From: Nostoc sp. 'Peltigera membranacea cyanobiont' N6
GTDB taxonomy: Bacteria; Cyanobacteriota; Cyanobacteriia; Cyanobacteriales; Nostocaceae
NCBI RefSeq assembly: GCF_002949735.1
Contig: NZ_CP026681.1
Span: forward strand, 7,842,501-7,906,500
Reading direction: 5' to 3'
Length of the DNA: 64,000 nucleotides
Part shown: in pieces, positions 1 to 8,674 of the stretch
How positions within the stretch are numbered: position 1 is the stretch's first letter
Layout: each line of letters starts with the position of its first letter
Position numbers and translations under genes: made by a program
Notes under the pieces: generated by a model
The model's input: the letters and a program-made list of their open reading frames with translations, nothing else
What the model was told of the DNA's origin: nothing
Databases searched by the model: none

Positions 1-37
1 GGAATTGTTAATTTTTAACTGATAACCCCTCACTTTC

Positions 38-757
38 TCATTTCCCCAGCAACCTCTGTCGCACACCTTCGGCAATTTTGTGACCGAGATATTCAGGAAT
101 AAGGCTTTCATTTGGCCCCAACAAGTAGAGAATTAGCCGTGTACGCCCGCGCCAAACCAATAAATTGGCATTGACTACCAGCAGGTCTTCTTGCCAGATG
201 GCATACATCACTTTGTAGAATAATCCTGGTTGATTATCGGCTTCAATTACTAGGGCAGGGAGATGAAAGACCGGATCGACATAGAACTCAGTTTGTACCT
301 GCTCTAAGCCAGTATCAAGATTAAATTCTACTGCCAGCATCTCTTCTACCTCAAACCGACCTCCTAAAGCCTCGCGAATGGCGCGACAGACATTTTCTGC
401 GGTTTTCTCGGTTAAGGCTTTACTACCACGAGATACCAATAATTTGATAAAAACTAACATCGGCGGACGGATCTGACCGTATAGACTCAGACCGTGAATA
501 GTCAACCCATAAGCTGCTAGTACACCAAAAATATCGCTGAGGAGAAAAGATTGGTTGCGGTAAGCAAAATGCAAAGCACTTTTACTACCTTCCGGTTTCA
601 GTTCAATAACAGCGCGTCTAGTTTTATAGAGACGGTAGGCTAACCGTAAATTTTGCAGTTGAATCTCACTGCTGACAAATTGCTCATAAAACTGGGGAAA
701 CGCTCGATTAAAGCGCTTTAGGAGTTCCAGTGTTGAAGATTTTAAACCAGAAGCCAT
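38..757 (-). CDS. ACT-domain protein, conserved in cyanobacteria
   Basis: Two segments look like ACT-type ligand-binding folds. One lies around residues 65-105, where a hydrophobic strand is followed by DIFGVLAAYGLTI. The second is near residues 170-215 and includes EADNQPGLFYKVMYAI, the usual D-x-PGL turn of ACT domains. ACT domains bind amino acids or similar small molecules and act as regulatory modules; no catalytic domain is visible, so this is probably a stand-alone sensor. I chose the ATG at 757 (MASGLKSS). The frame stays open upstream to 865, but that part is encoded by a GGGGATTAGGGACT-type tandem repeat and looks like read-through of intergenic DNA. The ligand is unknown. Confidence 0.7.
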   Translation of the reverse strand: MASGLKSSTLELLKRFNRAFPQFYEQFVSSEIQLQNLRLAYRLYKTRRAVIELKPEGSKSALHFAYRNQSFLLSDIFGVLAAYGLTIHGLSLYGQIRPPMLVFIKLLVSRGSKALTEKTAENVCRAIREALGGRFEVEEMLAVEFNLDTGLEQVQTEFYVDPVFHLPALVIEADNQPGLFYKVMYAIWQEDLLVVNANLLVWRGRTRLILYLLGPNESLIPEYLGHKIAEGVRQRLLGK

Positions 758-774
758 TGTTAAGGGTAAGACTC

Positions 775-845
775 GCTTGCTTTCGTCACCTGGGTGTTGG
801 GTGTTGGGACTGGGGATTAGGGACTGGGGATTAGGGACTGGGGAA
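775..845. repeat. Short tandem repeat tract (GGGATTAGGGACTG type)
   Basis: Near-identical copies of a GGGGATTAGGGACT unit run head to tail just upstream of the ACT-domain gene. They belong to the same family as the tracts near 10,150 and 24,030. Confidence 0.75.
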
Positions 846-865
846 GAATTTTCCCAAATACTCAA

Positions 866-1289
866 TTTCTTGTATACAATTCACTCCTAAGCTAACGTGC
901 ATTTAAGCTCTATACGAGCAATTGCCAGGATTTGGTTTTTCCATATTAAATTTTTAATTTGAAGGAGAGGCTTCTGACAATCATAACTTCGGTGTCCAAT
1001 TGCATTAGCAAGTAAGCAGGGCGAACTGAACAGGATGCGATCTGGAATTTTGAATTAGTTTATATCCTTACCCTTTTGGTGAATTTCTCCTAGCCTTTAC
1101 AACAAAATGCTAAAGTTGAAAATGATTGGTGTGAAACACGCTCTAACTAGCTGTTACCATTGGAAATCCCGAAAACAACCGAAAAACTTTGAGTGTAAGG
1201 GATAGTAAATGGAGATAGCTATGTTAAACATGAATCAACACTCCTGAGAGTGGAAACCGATTTAGTTATACTACCCGAACCACGGTGGC
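866..1289. other. Intergenic region, nothing recognised
   Basis: Divergent intergenic region between the ACT-domain gene and the GNAT gene, so it should hold promoters for both. I see no clear operator, RNA gene or coding region. Confidence 0.5.
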
Positions 1290-1838
1290 ATGGGTTTTTG
1301 GAAAACTTGGTTTAGTACTCCTGAATCTGTAGCGACAACTAGGACAAACCCCTTTGAAGAACGTGTTGATGCTGCGGGCAACTCCAACCCCACCAGCATT
1401 AGCGAAGCTTCTTCAAAGGAAACTCGCATCGTCTTCAGTACGGAGCGAGATATTGACCTGTATGAGCTAGAAGAACTCTGTGATGCAGTTGGTTGGTCGC
1501 GTCGTCCTCTAAGAAAAGTGAAAAAAGCTATTGAGCATAGTTTTCTTGTCGCCTCAATGTGGCAGGTGAGAGGAAACCAAAAGCGGCTCATTGGTTTTGC
1601 CCGCGCTACCTCAGATCACGCGTTTAATGCCACTATTTGGGATGTGGTGGTTCACCCAGACTTCCAAAGTCAAGGACTGGGTAAGGCACTAATGAAATAC
1701 GTTCTGAAAAAACTTAGAAGTGAAGAAATTAGTAATGTCACTCTCTTCGCCGACCCCCATGTTGTAGATTTCTACCGGACTATGGGGTTTATGGCTGATC
1801 CAGAAGGCATTAAAGGCATGTTCTGGTATCCTCACTAG
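1290..1838 (+). CDS. GNAT-family N-acetyltransferase (Ycf52/NSI-like)
   Basis: The C-terminal 120 residues form a GNAT fold: IGFARATSD (strand 4 region), TIWDVVVHPDFQSQGLGKAL (motif A, with the Q-x-x-G-x-G/A acetyl-CoA pyrophosphate loop as QSQGLG), and FYRTMGF (motif B). The family transfers acetyl from acetyl-CoA to amines; red-algal plastids carry a homologue, ycf52, and plants have chloroplast GNATs. The first 60 residues are polar and look unstructured. The ATG at 1290 is used because the N-terminus begins with the FWKTWF motif. A paralogue lies at 6635-7114 in this window. The acceptor substrate cannot be told. Confidence 0.8.
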   Translation: MGFWKTWFSTPESVATTRTNPFEERVDAAGNSNPTSISEASSKETRIVFSTERDIDLYELEELCDAVGWSRRPLRKVKKAIEHSFLVASMWQVRGNQKRLIGFARATSDHAFNATIWDVVVHPDFQSQGLGKALMKYVLKKLRSEEISNVTLFADPHVVDFYRTMGFMADPEGIKGMFWYPH

Positions 1839-2148
1839 CACTCGATCAAAATAAAACCCGATTTACATAACGAAATCAGGTCAAATGGTGAAAATCAATC
1901 TATTATTTTGATGTGGTTTTGCTTTTTTTCTGCCGACGAAGGCGCAAGTGTATATATATCTTGTAAAACTAAGTCGGCAAAAAACCTTTGTCAGTGTAAA
2001 AATGTAATTTATCTTGATTCTTGGCAAAACAGAAAAAAGATTAGGGATAAGCCGTATGATGTGATATTATAGATTTGATGCTTTTGGTGAAGCGAGATTC
2101 GCTTTAATGGAAGATTAAAACCAAAGTCCAAAAGTAGATGAGTGGAAA
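1839..2148. other. Intergenic region upstream of tRNA-Pro
   Basis: AT-rich, with no open frame of interest. A promoter for the tRNA must lie here. The direct context GATGTGATATTATAGATT near 2057-2074 contains a plausible TATTAT -10 hexamer, but no clear -35. Confidence 0.4.
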
Positions 2149-2222
2149 CGGGATGTAGCGCAGCTTGGTAGCGCGCCTGCTTTGGGAGCAGGATGCCGCA
2201 GGTTCAAATCCTGTCATCCCGA
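2149..2222 (+). tRNA. tRNA-Pro (anticodon TGG)
   Basis: A 74-nt cloverleaf can be drawn by eye. The acceptor arms CGGGATG and CATCCCG pair with discriminator A. The D-loop region GCGCAGCTTGGTAGCGC is canonical. The anticodon stem CCTGC/GCAGG encloses the loop TTTGGGA, giving anticodon TGG at 2183-2185, and the T-arm has GGTTCAAATCC. The 3' CCA is not encoded, as is usual in cyanobacteria. Confidence 0.97.
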
Positions 2223-2826
2223 TTTAGATAATATATTTAATAGCTAAGGCGAACTCGATAGGCTTTTCTTCCTAAAGTGTGTGATTTATTTATAGATTTT
2301 TACGGTTAAGAACAAATCGCCTTTTAGAGTATTGGTCTGGCTGTTGAACCGTTACACACGCATTTCGCCCTCAAGTAGTAAGATATTCGTGATACTGAGC
2401 TTTCTATCAGATTTGAGAAGATATTAAGGCAAGGGCAGATGGAACGATTGATTTAGTAATAGCGTCACCCGATATTAGAGAAAGCCGATAAAATGGCATT
2501 TATCATATCCAAGGTCGGAGAGACTGAAAAGCTTTTCACTGTCGGACAAGACATATAATAGGCATCTACGGCATTTCGTGGTAAATAGCAAAGCGAAATC
2601 CATAAAAACCAACTTTTGCACAGTCTATTTGTGAAAACCATACTACAGCAACCCTAAATAGTTGTAGAATATTGGATTCTGACCGTTGACCCTTAACACT
2701 CAACCTCAACGCTCACAATGAATTTTTTACAACTGAAATAGATTGCTATATAACTAAAGCTAGTTGGTGCTGTGCAAATCCAACCATTTGTTTAATTTAA
2801 TTGGGTTATTGATGCGAGGAGCAGTC
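2223..2826. other. Intergenic region between tRNA-Pro and the Tic22-like gene
   Basis: About 600 bases without a credible coding region on either strand and without a recognisable repeat or RNA gene. A promoter for the downstream gene is expected near its 3' end but is not distinct. Confidence 0.45.
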
Positions 2827-3621
2827 ATGAAATCATTTATTCGCTTAGGCGCAACATTGGGTATAGCTGGGAGTGTATTTTTAACGGGACTTTCAGGAAT
2901 AGGCAATCTACCAGTAATAGGCAATCTAGAGGCGGTAGCATTGCCACAAGATCAGATAGTGAAAAAGCTCCAAGAAGTACCTGTATTCACCCTTACCAAT
3001 CCTAAAGGCGAATTCGTAGTTCTTTCGAGAAAAAACGAATCCAAAACGATCTCGCAAGTGGGATTTTTTATTAGCAAGCAAGACGCTCAAAAATTCCTTG
3101 ACAGTCGGCTCAAAAAAGAAAACCCCCAGTTGGCAAGCACGCTACAGGTCAGACCTTTGTCCTTGGCAGACTACTATAAAATAGTCCAAGAAAGCAAAAA
3201 GAAATCAGACTCTGTAATTTATACTTTAGTCCCGACGCAAGCACAGGTAGCTTCAGCAACAAGTATGCTGAATCAAAATGGTAAAAAAGGGCAGCAATTC
3301 AATGGTATTCCGTTATTTGTACCTAAATTTAAGAAAGATAATAGCTATTTGACCATTCCCCTTGCAAAAGGCAACGAGCGGTTCATCCCATTCTTTTTTG
3401 AAAAAGAGCAAGCAGTGGCTCTGTTAGACCAATTCAAAAAAGCCGTGCCAAAGGAAGCAGACAACACTGAAATTCAGGTAGTGGATTTATATGGTGTTAT
3501 GGAGGCTCTCAATAGCAGCACCGACCCTAGTATAAATAAAATTGTTCTGTATCCATCGCGGGAGTCCATCAGTTTTATTCGATCGCTTGCGCCGAATCAG
3601 TCACCTGCGCCGAAAAAATAA
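2827..3621 (+). CDS. Tic22-like family protein
   Basis: A 264-residue protein with an N-terminal signal-like hydrophobic segment (residues about 5-35: charged MKSFIRLG, then an AT/LG-rich core) followed by a Tic22-type body with KLQEVPVFTLTNPKGE and ISKQDAQKFLD motifs. Plastid Tic22 is an intermembrane-space chaperone of the protein import machinery; cyanobacterial homologues are periplasmic and help outer-membrane biogenesis. I chose the ATG at 2827 rather than the in-frame codon at 2764 because GAGGAG lies 7 bases upstream. The two GNLPVIGNL / GNL copies in the leader reflect a small internal duplication (GGCAATCTA repeated). It lies 25 bases upstream of prmC. Confidence 0.8.
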   Translation: MKSFIRLGATLGIAGSVFLTGLSGIGNLPVIGNLEAVALPQDQIVKKLQEVPVFTLTNPKGEFVVLSRKNESKTISQVGFFISKQDAQKFLDSRLKKENPQLASTLQVRPLSLADYYKIVQESKKKSDSVIYTLVPTQAQVASATSMLNQNGKKGQQFNGIPLFVPKFKKDNSYLTIPLAKGNERFIPFFFEKEQAVALLDQFKKAVPKEADNTEIQVVDLYGVMEALNSSTDPSINKIVLYPSRESISFIRSLAPNQSPAPKK

Positions 3622-3646
3622 CGGATATGCTCTCCAAGGTTGAAGT

Positions 3647-4537
3647 ATGGGGGAGAAACATCTGATAGTTTCTGGTTTACAACTTTGGCAGTGGCGAAAT
3701 GCAGCTATCCAAGCAGCGATCGCCACTGATGTCTCACCAACGGAAGTAGATTGGCTGCTTTTAGAAGTTGCTGGGTTAGATCGCTTGTCACTGCGTTTGG
3801 AATCTTTTAAAGACTGGCCGCAAATTCAGCTGCAATTGCCTCTAGAAGAGTTAGATCGGCTATGGCAGAGACGATTGAGCGATCGCTTACCAGTGCAGTA
3901 CATTGCCGGAGTAACACCTTGGCGTAACTTTCAAATCGCGGTGTCAAGCGCAGTTTTGATTCCCAGACCAGAGACAGAGTGCTTAATTGATTTAGCTTTA
4001 GCAGCTGCTAACGGTGTGTCAGGACATTGGGCGGATTTGGGTACTGGAAGTGGGGCGATCGCACTAGGATTAGCAGATGTCTTGCCAAAAGCAACGATTC
4101 ATGCAGTCGATTACAGTTTAGAAGCTTTGGCGATCGCCCGAACCAACACTGCTAAATTGGGTTTTGCTGACCGGATTAAATTTTATCAAGGTTCTTGGTG
4201 GGAGCCACTGGCATTCTTAAAAGGTCAGTTTAGTGGTATGGTGTCTAATCCGCCTTACATACCCACCAGTACCTTACCTACCTTGCAACCAGAAGTAGTT
4301 AACCATGAACCACATCTAGCTTTGGATGGTGGTGGTGATGGCTTAGATTGCATCCGCCATTTGATAGAAATCTCTCCTAGTTATTTACAACCTGGTGGCG
4401 TGTGGCTGATTGAGATGATGGCAGGACAGGCGGATGCCGTCAGAAAATTTTTGCAAAATCAAGGTAGCTATCACAATATTCAAATTCACGCTGATTTAGC
4501 TGGAATTGAACGCTTTGCCCTAGCTTATAAAAGTTAG
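3647..4537 (+). CDS. prmC: Release factor N5-glutamine methyltransferase PrmC/HemK
   Basis: This enzyme methylates the GGQ glutamine of release factors RF1 and RF2 using S-adenosylmethionine. The N-terminal helical domain (about residues 1-95) is followed by the SAM-binding fold with DLGTGSGAIALGLA (motif I). The diagnostic catalytic motif NPPYIP is near residue 202. IPRPETE, also typical of the family, precedes motif I. The 296-residue length is usual. The gene starts 25 bases after the Tic22-like gene and probably shares its transcript. It should act in the cytoplasm. Confidence 0.95.
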   Translation: MGEKHLIVSGLQLWQWRNAAIQAAIATDVSPTEVDWLLLEVAGLDRLSLRLESFKDWPQIQLQLPLEELDRLWQRRLSDRLPVQYIAGVTPWRNFQIAVSSAVLIPRPETECLIDLALAAANGVSGHWADLGTGSGAIALGLADVLPKATIHAVDYSLEALAIARTNTAKLGFADRIKFYQGSWWEPLAFLKGQFSGMVSNPPYIPTSTLPTLQPEVVNHEPHLALDGGGDGLDCIRHLIEISPSYLQPGGVWLIEMMAGQADAVRKFLQNQGSYHNIQIHADLAGIERFALAYKS

Positions 4538-5026
4538 AGTTTTTCTTTCTCAATTTTGCTATCTTCATCTGTTTGAGCCATTCCAATATCACTGGAATAT
4601 CATCAATAACAAAAGAACTTATCTTTACCATTTACCCCATATCCGCACCGGAATCAATTAACTGTTTTCTAGACTCCCTTGATTCCTAAACCGTAATGCC
4701 GTCGGGTTATAAAATACACCTATTCCTTTTCGCTCAAGGCATTAATTTATTTTGCTATCTTCAAATGAGCGAACATACAGTTATTGATATTATCTCCGCT
4801 ATTACCCCTCTTCTGTCACTTTCCGGGAGGGCGATCGCTAGAAGCCTTATGAACCAATCAATACAAGCTATACTGTTAGCCAAAAATTGGTCTTGTATTT
4901 TTTATTGGAAAATAATCGCGCAATCTCTTGCTATACAAAAGCTCTAGAATTCAGAAATGGCAAAAGTTTTCCGAGAGTGACAGAAGAGGGGTATATTGAA
5001 TTGTTCTCGCCGACTCACTTAGTAAG
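4538..5026. other. Intergenic region containing a MITE-like element
   Basis: The convergent or spacer DNA after prmC carries a small hairpin-forming sequence near 4580-4600 (ATTCCAATATCACTGGAAT) and the inverted-repeat element described at 4805-4991. No coding region here is convincing. Confidence 0.6.
4805..4991. mobile_element. MITE-like element with 16-bp perfect terminal inverted repeats and TA flanks
   Basis: CCCCTCTTCTGTCACT at 4805-4820 is repeated exactly as its reverse complement at 4976-4991. Both outer ends are bordered by TA (4803-4804 and 4992-4993), as expected for Tc1/mariner-IS630-type insertions, which duplicate TA. The interior is 155 bases, non-coding, and has its own inverted pair (AATACAAG and CTTGTATT). 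A small open frame across it has no family features. It ends 35 bases before the Sua5-like gene and so may contribute to that gene's leader. Confidence 0.75.
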
Positions 5027-5632
5027 ATGACGCAAGTTTCCCTCAAAGACCTAATAGTTGGCGCACGTGCTGGCTTTTTGGTGAGTTTTCCTACGGATAC
5101 TGTTCCTGCACTTGCAGCGATACCAGAAAAAGCAGCATTAATTTTTGCGGCGAAACAACGCAGTCAAGACAAACCTTTGATTTTGATGGCTGCTAGTGCT
5201 GAAGATTTATGGCTGTATGTCAAAGGTAGTGAGAACGAGTATAAAATTTGGCAAGAAGTCGCTAATAAATATTGGCCAGGAGGGTTGACATTAGTATTGC
5301 CAGCGAGTCAACACTTACCAAAAGTTATGAACCCCATCGATCCAACAACAATTGGCATTCGAGTCCCAAACAGTGCGATCGCTCGAACTATTTTGGCACA
5401 AACTGGCCCCCTTGCCACCACTAGCGCCAATTTTTCTGGACAGCCGGCTTTGCAAAAGATCGCAGAAATAGAGGTTCAGTTTCCCCAAGTTTTGACTCTA
5501 GCAACAACAGAATACCAAGAAGAACCAGGGATGGGTATACCTTCCACCGTTGCGAAATGGACAGGGATAAATTGGCAGATTTTACGGCAAGGTGCGATAA
5601 AGTTAGATATTTCGAGTGATAACCAAATATAG
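5027..5632 (+). CDS. Sua5/YciO/YrdC-family protein (threonylcarbamoyl-AMP synthase-like)
   Basis: Family members make threonylcarbamoyl-AMP from threonine, bicarbonate and ATP for the t6A modification at tRNA position 37. Family motifs are visible: FPTDTVPALAA near residue 20, KQRSQDKPL (KxR...KP) near residue 43, YWPGGLTLVLP near residue 85, GIRVPNS near residue 110, and PLATTSANFSG near residue 126. At 201 residues it is the short TsaC/YrdC form without the C-terminal Sua5 domain. It stands alone after the MITE-like element. It could be a YciO-type paralogue rather than the main TsaC. Confidence 0.85.
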   Translation: MTQVSLKDLIVGARAGFLVSFPTDTVPALAAIPEKAALIFAAKQRSQDKPLILMAASAEDLWLYVKGSENEYKIWQEVANKYWPGGLTLVLPASQHLPKVMNPIDPTTIGIRVPNSAIARTILAQTGPLATTSANFSGQPALQKIAEIEVQFPQVLTLATTEYQEEPGMGIPSTVAKWTGINWQILRQGAIKLDISSDNQI

Positions 5633-5730
5633 GTAGTTATAATGTTGTTTTCCTGATTTTCACAACAGAGAAATCTGGAACTTTAGTTTGCGTTGTTGCG
5701 ATCAATTAACAAGTTAATAATTGCCAAATT

Positions 5731-6672
5731 ATGAATTGGAGTAACTGGATATATCTAGGAGCAGGACTAGCGCTAGGTATAAATTTTCATAGGTTATTTG
5801 CGCGATGGCCACGCCCGTCGCAGGCATCGCCAAAGGTTTCATCTAACTCATCTCCTGTAATGCCATTAGAGCAAGAGGATATACCAACAATATCGCAACA
5901 GCTACAGCAAACGCAGTTGGCATATCAAATGGCAAGGGAAATGAGCCAGTTTAAGGCTGGTTTTTTGGCGCGGACTACCCATGAATTGCGATCGCCTCTC
6001 AATGGTTTGATTGGCTTGCATCAGTTAATTTTGTCAGATTTGTGTGAAGATCCAGCTGAAGAACGAGAATTTATTGCTCAAGCTCACGAGCGAACCTTGA
6101 AGTTGCTCAAGTTGATGGATGAAATTCTCACTGTTGCTAGAACAGAACACGGGACTAATAAATTAGATATTCAGCCCAGACAGTTATCGCAAATTTTGGA
6201 AGAGGTTCATAACTTAACTTATATGCTGGCGGCCAATCGCAATTTCCCCTTGCAATTGTTACCCGCCGACCCAGATATTTATGTTTTGGCAGATTACCTC
6301 TGGCTCCGCCAAATATTGATCGGTTTAATAGACACTGCCATTACTCAAATGGAGGAAGGCAGCATCTGTATTTCCAGTAGCACCATATCTACAAATAATT
6401 TTGTAAATATTTGGCTGGATGTACCAACTCATGCTTTTCCCTGGAGCGAGCCGATTGATTTGATCGAATCCGATCGGCAGCATATCCAGATTGACCCAAA
6501 GAACGCTGTTCTTTCCCCAGGAATGAGGCTATTAATCAATCAAACTTTAGTGGAAGTCATGGGAGGAAAGTTAGAAATCCTGCCTTCGAGCATTGTGAAG
6601 GAACCACATCAGGAGATTACCAGACTACAAATTTCTATCCCCCTAATAATTCCTGAAACTGAACTTCTGTAG
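5731..6672 (+). CDS. Histidine-kinase-like protein with a degenerate ATPase domain
   Basis: An N-terminal membrane segment (about residues 3-24) is followed by a short polar linker and a clear HisKA dimerisation domain with the phospho-acceptor block FLARTTHELRSPLNGLIGL near residue 80. The region where the HATPase domain should sit keeps the general shape (WLRQILIGLIDTAI...). However, the N-box asparagine is replaced (DTAI where SNAI is usual), no DxGxG G1 box is present, and the G2 box is only GMRLLI before VEVMGGKLEI. It may therefore be phosphorylated by a partner or act as a scaffold rather than bind ATP itself. Its 3' end overlaps the convergent GNAT gene by 38 bases. No response-regulator gene is adjacent. 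Confidence 0.75.
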   Translation: MNWSNWIYLGAGLALGINFHRLFARWPRPSQASPKVSSNSSPVMPLEQEDIPTISQQLQQTQLAYQMAREMSQFKAGFLARTTHELRSPLNGLIGLHQLILSDLCEDPAEEREFIAQAHERTLKLLKLMDEILTVARTEHGTNKLDIQPRQLSQILEEVHNLTYMLAANRNFPLQLLPADPDIYVLADYLWLRQILIGLIDTAITQMEEGSICISSSTISTNNFVNIWLDVPTHAFPWSEPIDLIESDRQHIQIDPKNAVLSPGMRLLINQTLVEVMGGKLEILPSSIVKEPHQEITRLQISIPLIIPETELL

Positions 6673-7114
6673 TAGTAAGAAAAGCGCGGTTAGTTAGGTT
6701 GTGTAGTACCATTGTAGTGCTAGAGTTGGTTTGAAAACCAATCTTTTCATAGAAACCCTGCTGGTGAGTAGTCATCAGGTAAATGCGCTCAACCCGCCTC
6801 ATCTGGGGATGACTCAAAATGGTTTCTACTAACTTACTTCCCAACCCACCATGTTGATACTCTGGATGAATTACAACATCCCAAATTGTGGCGCGATATA
6901 TGCCATCAGATGTTGCTCTAGCAAAACCAATGAGTCTAGCGCTATCCGACACAGAAATCACGGGTTCACTGTTGGTAATGGCTATACCTAAATCTTCAAT
7001 ACTGCGTCCCTTTGCCCAGAAAGCAGAAACGTTTAACAGTTCTTGGAGTTGGTAAAGGTCAATTTCAGACTTGCGATCGCTAAATTGAATCCGAGACTCA
7101 TTCATGTATGGCAT
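6635..7114 (-). CDS. GNAT-family N-acetyltransferase (second copy)
   Basis: This 159-residue protein is related to the one at 1290-1838: both share IGFARATSD, then ATIWDVV-HP, then a G-x-G-S/K acetyl-CoA loop (here EYQHGGLGSKL), and the FYEKIGF motif. The enzyme should acetylate an unknown amine. The ATG at 7114 (MPYMNESRIQF) is chosen over upstream codons because upstream residues are not family-like; ATG 7105 is an alternative. The C-terminal 13 codons overlap the end of the kinase-like gene in antisense. Confidence 0.8.
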   Translation of the reverse strand: MPYMNESRIQFSDRKSEIDLYQLQELLNVSAFWAKGRSIEDLGIAITNSEPVISVSDSARLIGFARATSDGIYRATIWDVVIHPEYQHGGLGSKLVETILSHPQMRRVERIYLMTTHQQGFYEKIGFQTNSSTTMVLHNLTNRAFLTTTEVQFQELLGG

Positions 7115-7201
7115 CCACTTTTGGCAGTATCTTTGTATATTTAAGTCATATTTTGCTAAAAATTGCTGTCCGTGTATATGTATATGCAACGAGAAAAAAA
7201 A

Positions 7202-7615
7202 TTAATGACAAACCCACTTCCACAGAGGATGAGTTGGCCCCTGTTGACGTATCCGATAAACTTGTTTTTCTAAACGTTGTTTTTCCGGCTGTGGTAGTCC
7301 AAATAAGATATTCCGACTTTGCCAAACTAAAACAGAGGCAGTCATCCCAATACAAAAGGCTAAACCAAAGGTAGAGAGTGGATGATAGAAAAGTCCATAT
7401 CGCACTGCTACCCAGGTAAAATATTGTTGCCACAGAGGAATTTCTGTACGTAGACCCCACAAGCTAACAGGTGCAATGGTAAGCCATAAACAAGCAACAA
7501 ATAGCCATCTGCCATATATTGTCAGTTTGTGTAACCTCTGTACTTGCTGAATAAAGGATGCGTCAGAGTTCTCAAATTCTGGGTCAGTAATTAATGGTTC
7601 TTCAGGTTGATCCAT
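7202..7615 (-). CDS. Conserved cyanobacterial membrane protein of unknown function
   Basis: A 137-residue protein with two hydrophobic segments (about residues 36-57 and 77-100) and polar ends; the C-terminus is rich in basic residues and glutamine (EKQRLEKQVYRIRQQ). I do not recognise a named family. The ATG at 7615 (MDQPEEP) is preferred to an upstream codon at 7681 because upstream residues look like translated intergenic DNA. It lies 72 bases downstream of secF on the same strand, so it may be the last gene of the pdhB-secD-secF run. Confidence 0.65.
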   Translation of the reverse strand: MDQPEEPLITDPEFENSDASFIQQVQRLHKLTIYGRWLFVACLWLTIAPVSLWGLRTEIPLWQQYFTWVAVRYGLFYHPLSTFGLAFCIGMTASVLVWQSRNILFGLPQPEKQRLEKQVYRIRQQGPTHPLWKWVCH

Positions 7616-7687
7616 AGAAGAATAAAATTCCAAAGCATGAGTGAGCAATTTAAAATGCTTTAACCCAATTGTGAAATGCACACAAGT

Positions 7688-8674
7688 TTAGCTATCCTGA
7701 GAACTAGCAGATGTATCAATCGGCTCTAAGCTTTCTACCACTTGGGATTGACTCTTTTCTCGCCACCAAGTCAGCAGAGTACTGGCGATGAAAATACTTG
7801 AGTAAGCTCCCATTGTGAAGCCAATAATCAAAGCTAGGGAAAAGTTTCTCAGCGTTTCTCCGCCAAATAGAAAGATTGCAGTTAATGTCAGCAAGACGGT
7901 TAAGGTCGTGTTGATGGATCTTGTCAGAGTTTGGTTAACCGCATCGTCTACAATTTCGGCAATTGGGCGTTCAGGATTGATTTTAATGGTTTCCCGAATG
8001 CGATCGTAAATTACCACTGTGTCGTTGACTGAGAAACCTGTAATGGTAAGTAAGGCGACGATAAAAAGGCTATCAACTTCGATGCCCGCTACCAAACCAA
8101 AAATTGAAAAAGCTCCGACTGTAATCAAGATATCGTGAAATAGAGCAACGATCGCAAACACAGCATAATCTAATTGGAAGCGGAAGCTCATATAGATAGT
8201 GATGCCAATGAAGGAAACTATCAGAGCTAATAGCCCAGACCTCAAAAGTTCTTTTCCTAACGTAGGGCCAACGGAGTCAATTTGGTTTTTTTGCGGATCA
8301 AAAACCCCAATTTGTTCGCTTAAAGAATTTTGCAACTTGGTGCGCTGATCGACACTCAAATCTTTTGTCCGAATTAGTACACCATTTTCTACACCATTTT
8401 CCGAGACAAGTTGGATGCTGCTATCACCCAGTCCCTGTGCTTTTGCAACTTCCCGAACAGCGTTGATATCAATTGGCTTGTCGCAATTGCCTGGTTTAGT
8501 GCAATCTCGAACAAACTGTAACCTTGTACCACCGATAAAATCTAAACCGGGACGTAATGGTGCGTGAATATTGGGTTGTTGCCAAGAAATCACCATTGAG
8601 ATGATACCGGCCAGGATGATAACAGCAGAAATAGTCCACCAAAGCGATCGCGATTTGTTAATACTCAGTTTCAT
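7688..8674 (-). CDS. secF: Protein-export membrane protein SecF
   Basis: SecF works with SecD to drive late stages of Sec-dependent protein export using the proton motive force. The protein has one N-terminal membrane helix, a periplasmic P4-like domain beginning with the family motif PGLDFIGGTRLQF, and five further membrane helices with GFSVNDTVVIYDRIRE, the typical SecF signature near residue 215. A polar tail follows. It overlaps secD by four bases (ATGA), which implies translational coupling. Confidence 0.95.
   Translation of the reverse strand: MKLSINKSRSLWWTISAVIILAGIISMVISWQQPNIHAPLRPGLDFIGGTRLQFVRDCTKPGNCDKPIDINAVREVAKAQGLGDSSIQLVSENGVENGVLIRTKDLSVDQRTKLQNSLSEQIGVFDPQKNQIDSVGPTLGKELLRSGLLALIVSFIGITIYMSFRFQLDYAVFAIVALFHDILITVGAFSIFGLVAGIEVDSLFIVALLTITGFSVNDTVVIYDRIRETIKINPERPIAEIVDDAVNQTLTRSINTTLTVLLTLTAIFLFGGETLRNFSLALIIGFTMGAYSSIFIASTLLTWWREKSQSQVVESLEPIDTSASSQDS

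Noticed and set aside
4696..4947. A small plus-strand open frame of 83 codons after prmC
   Set aside because: It crosses the MITE left end, has no family features and no ribosome site, so it is chance read-through.
7108..7460. Open frames on both strands over 7.1-7.5 kb
   Set aside because: They are shadows of the conserved membrane protein gene at 7,202-7,615.
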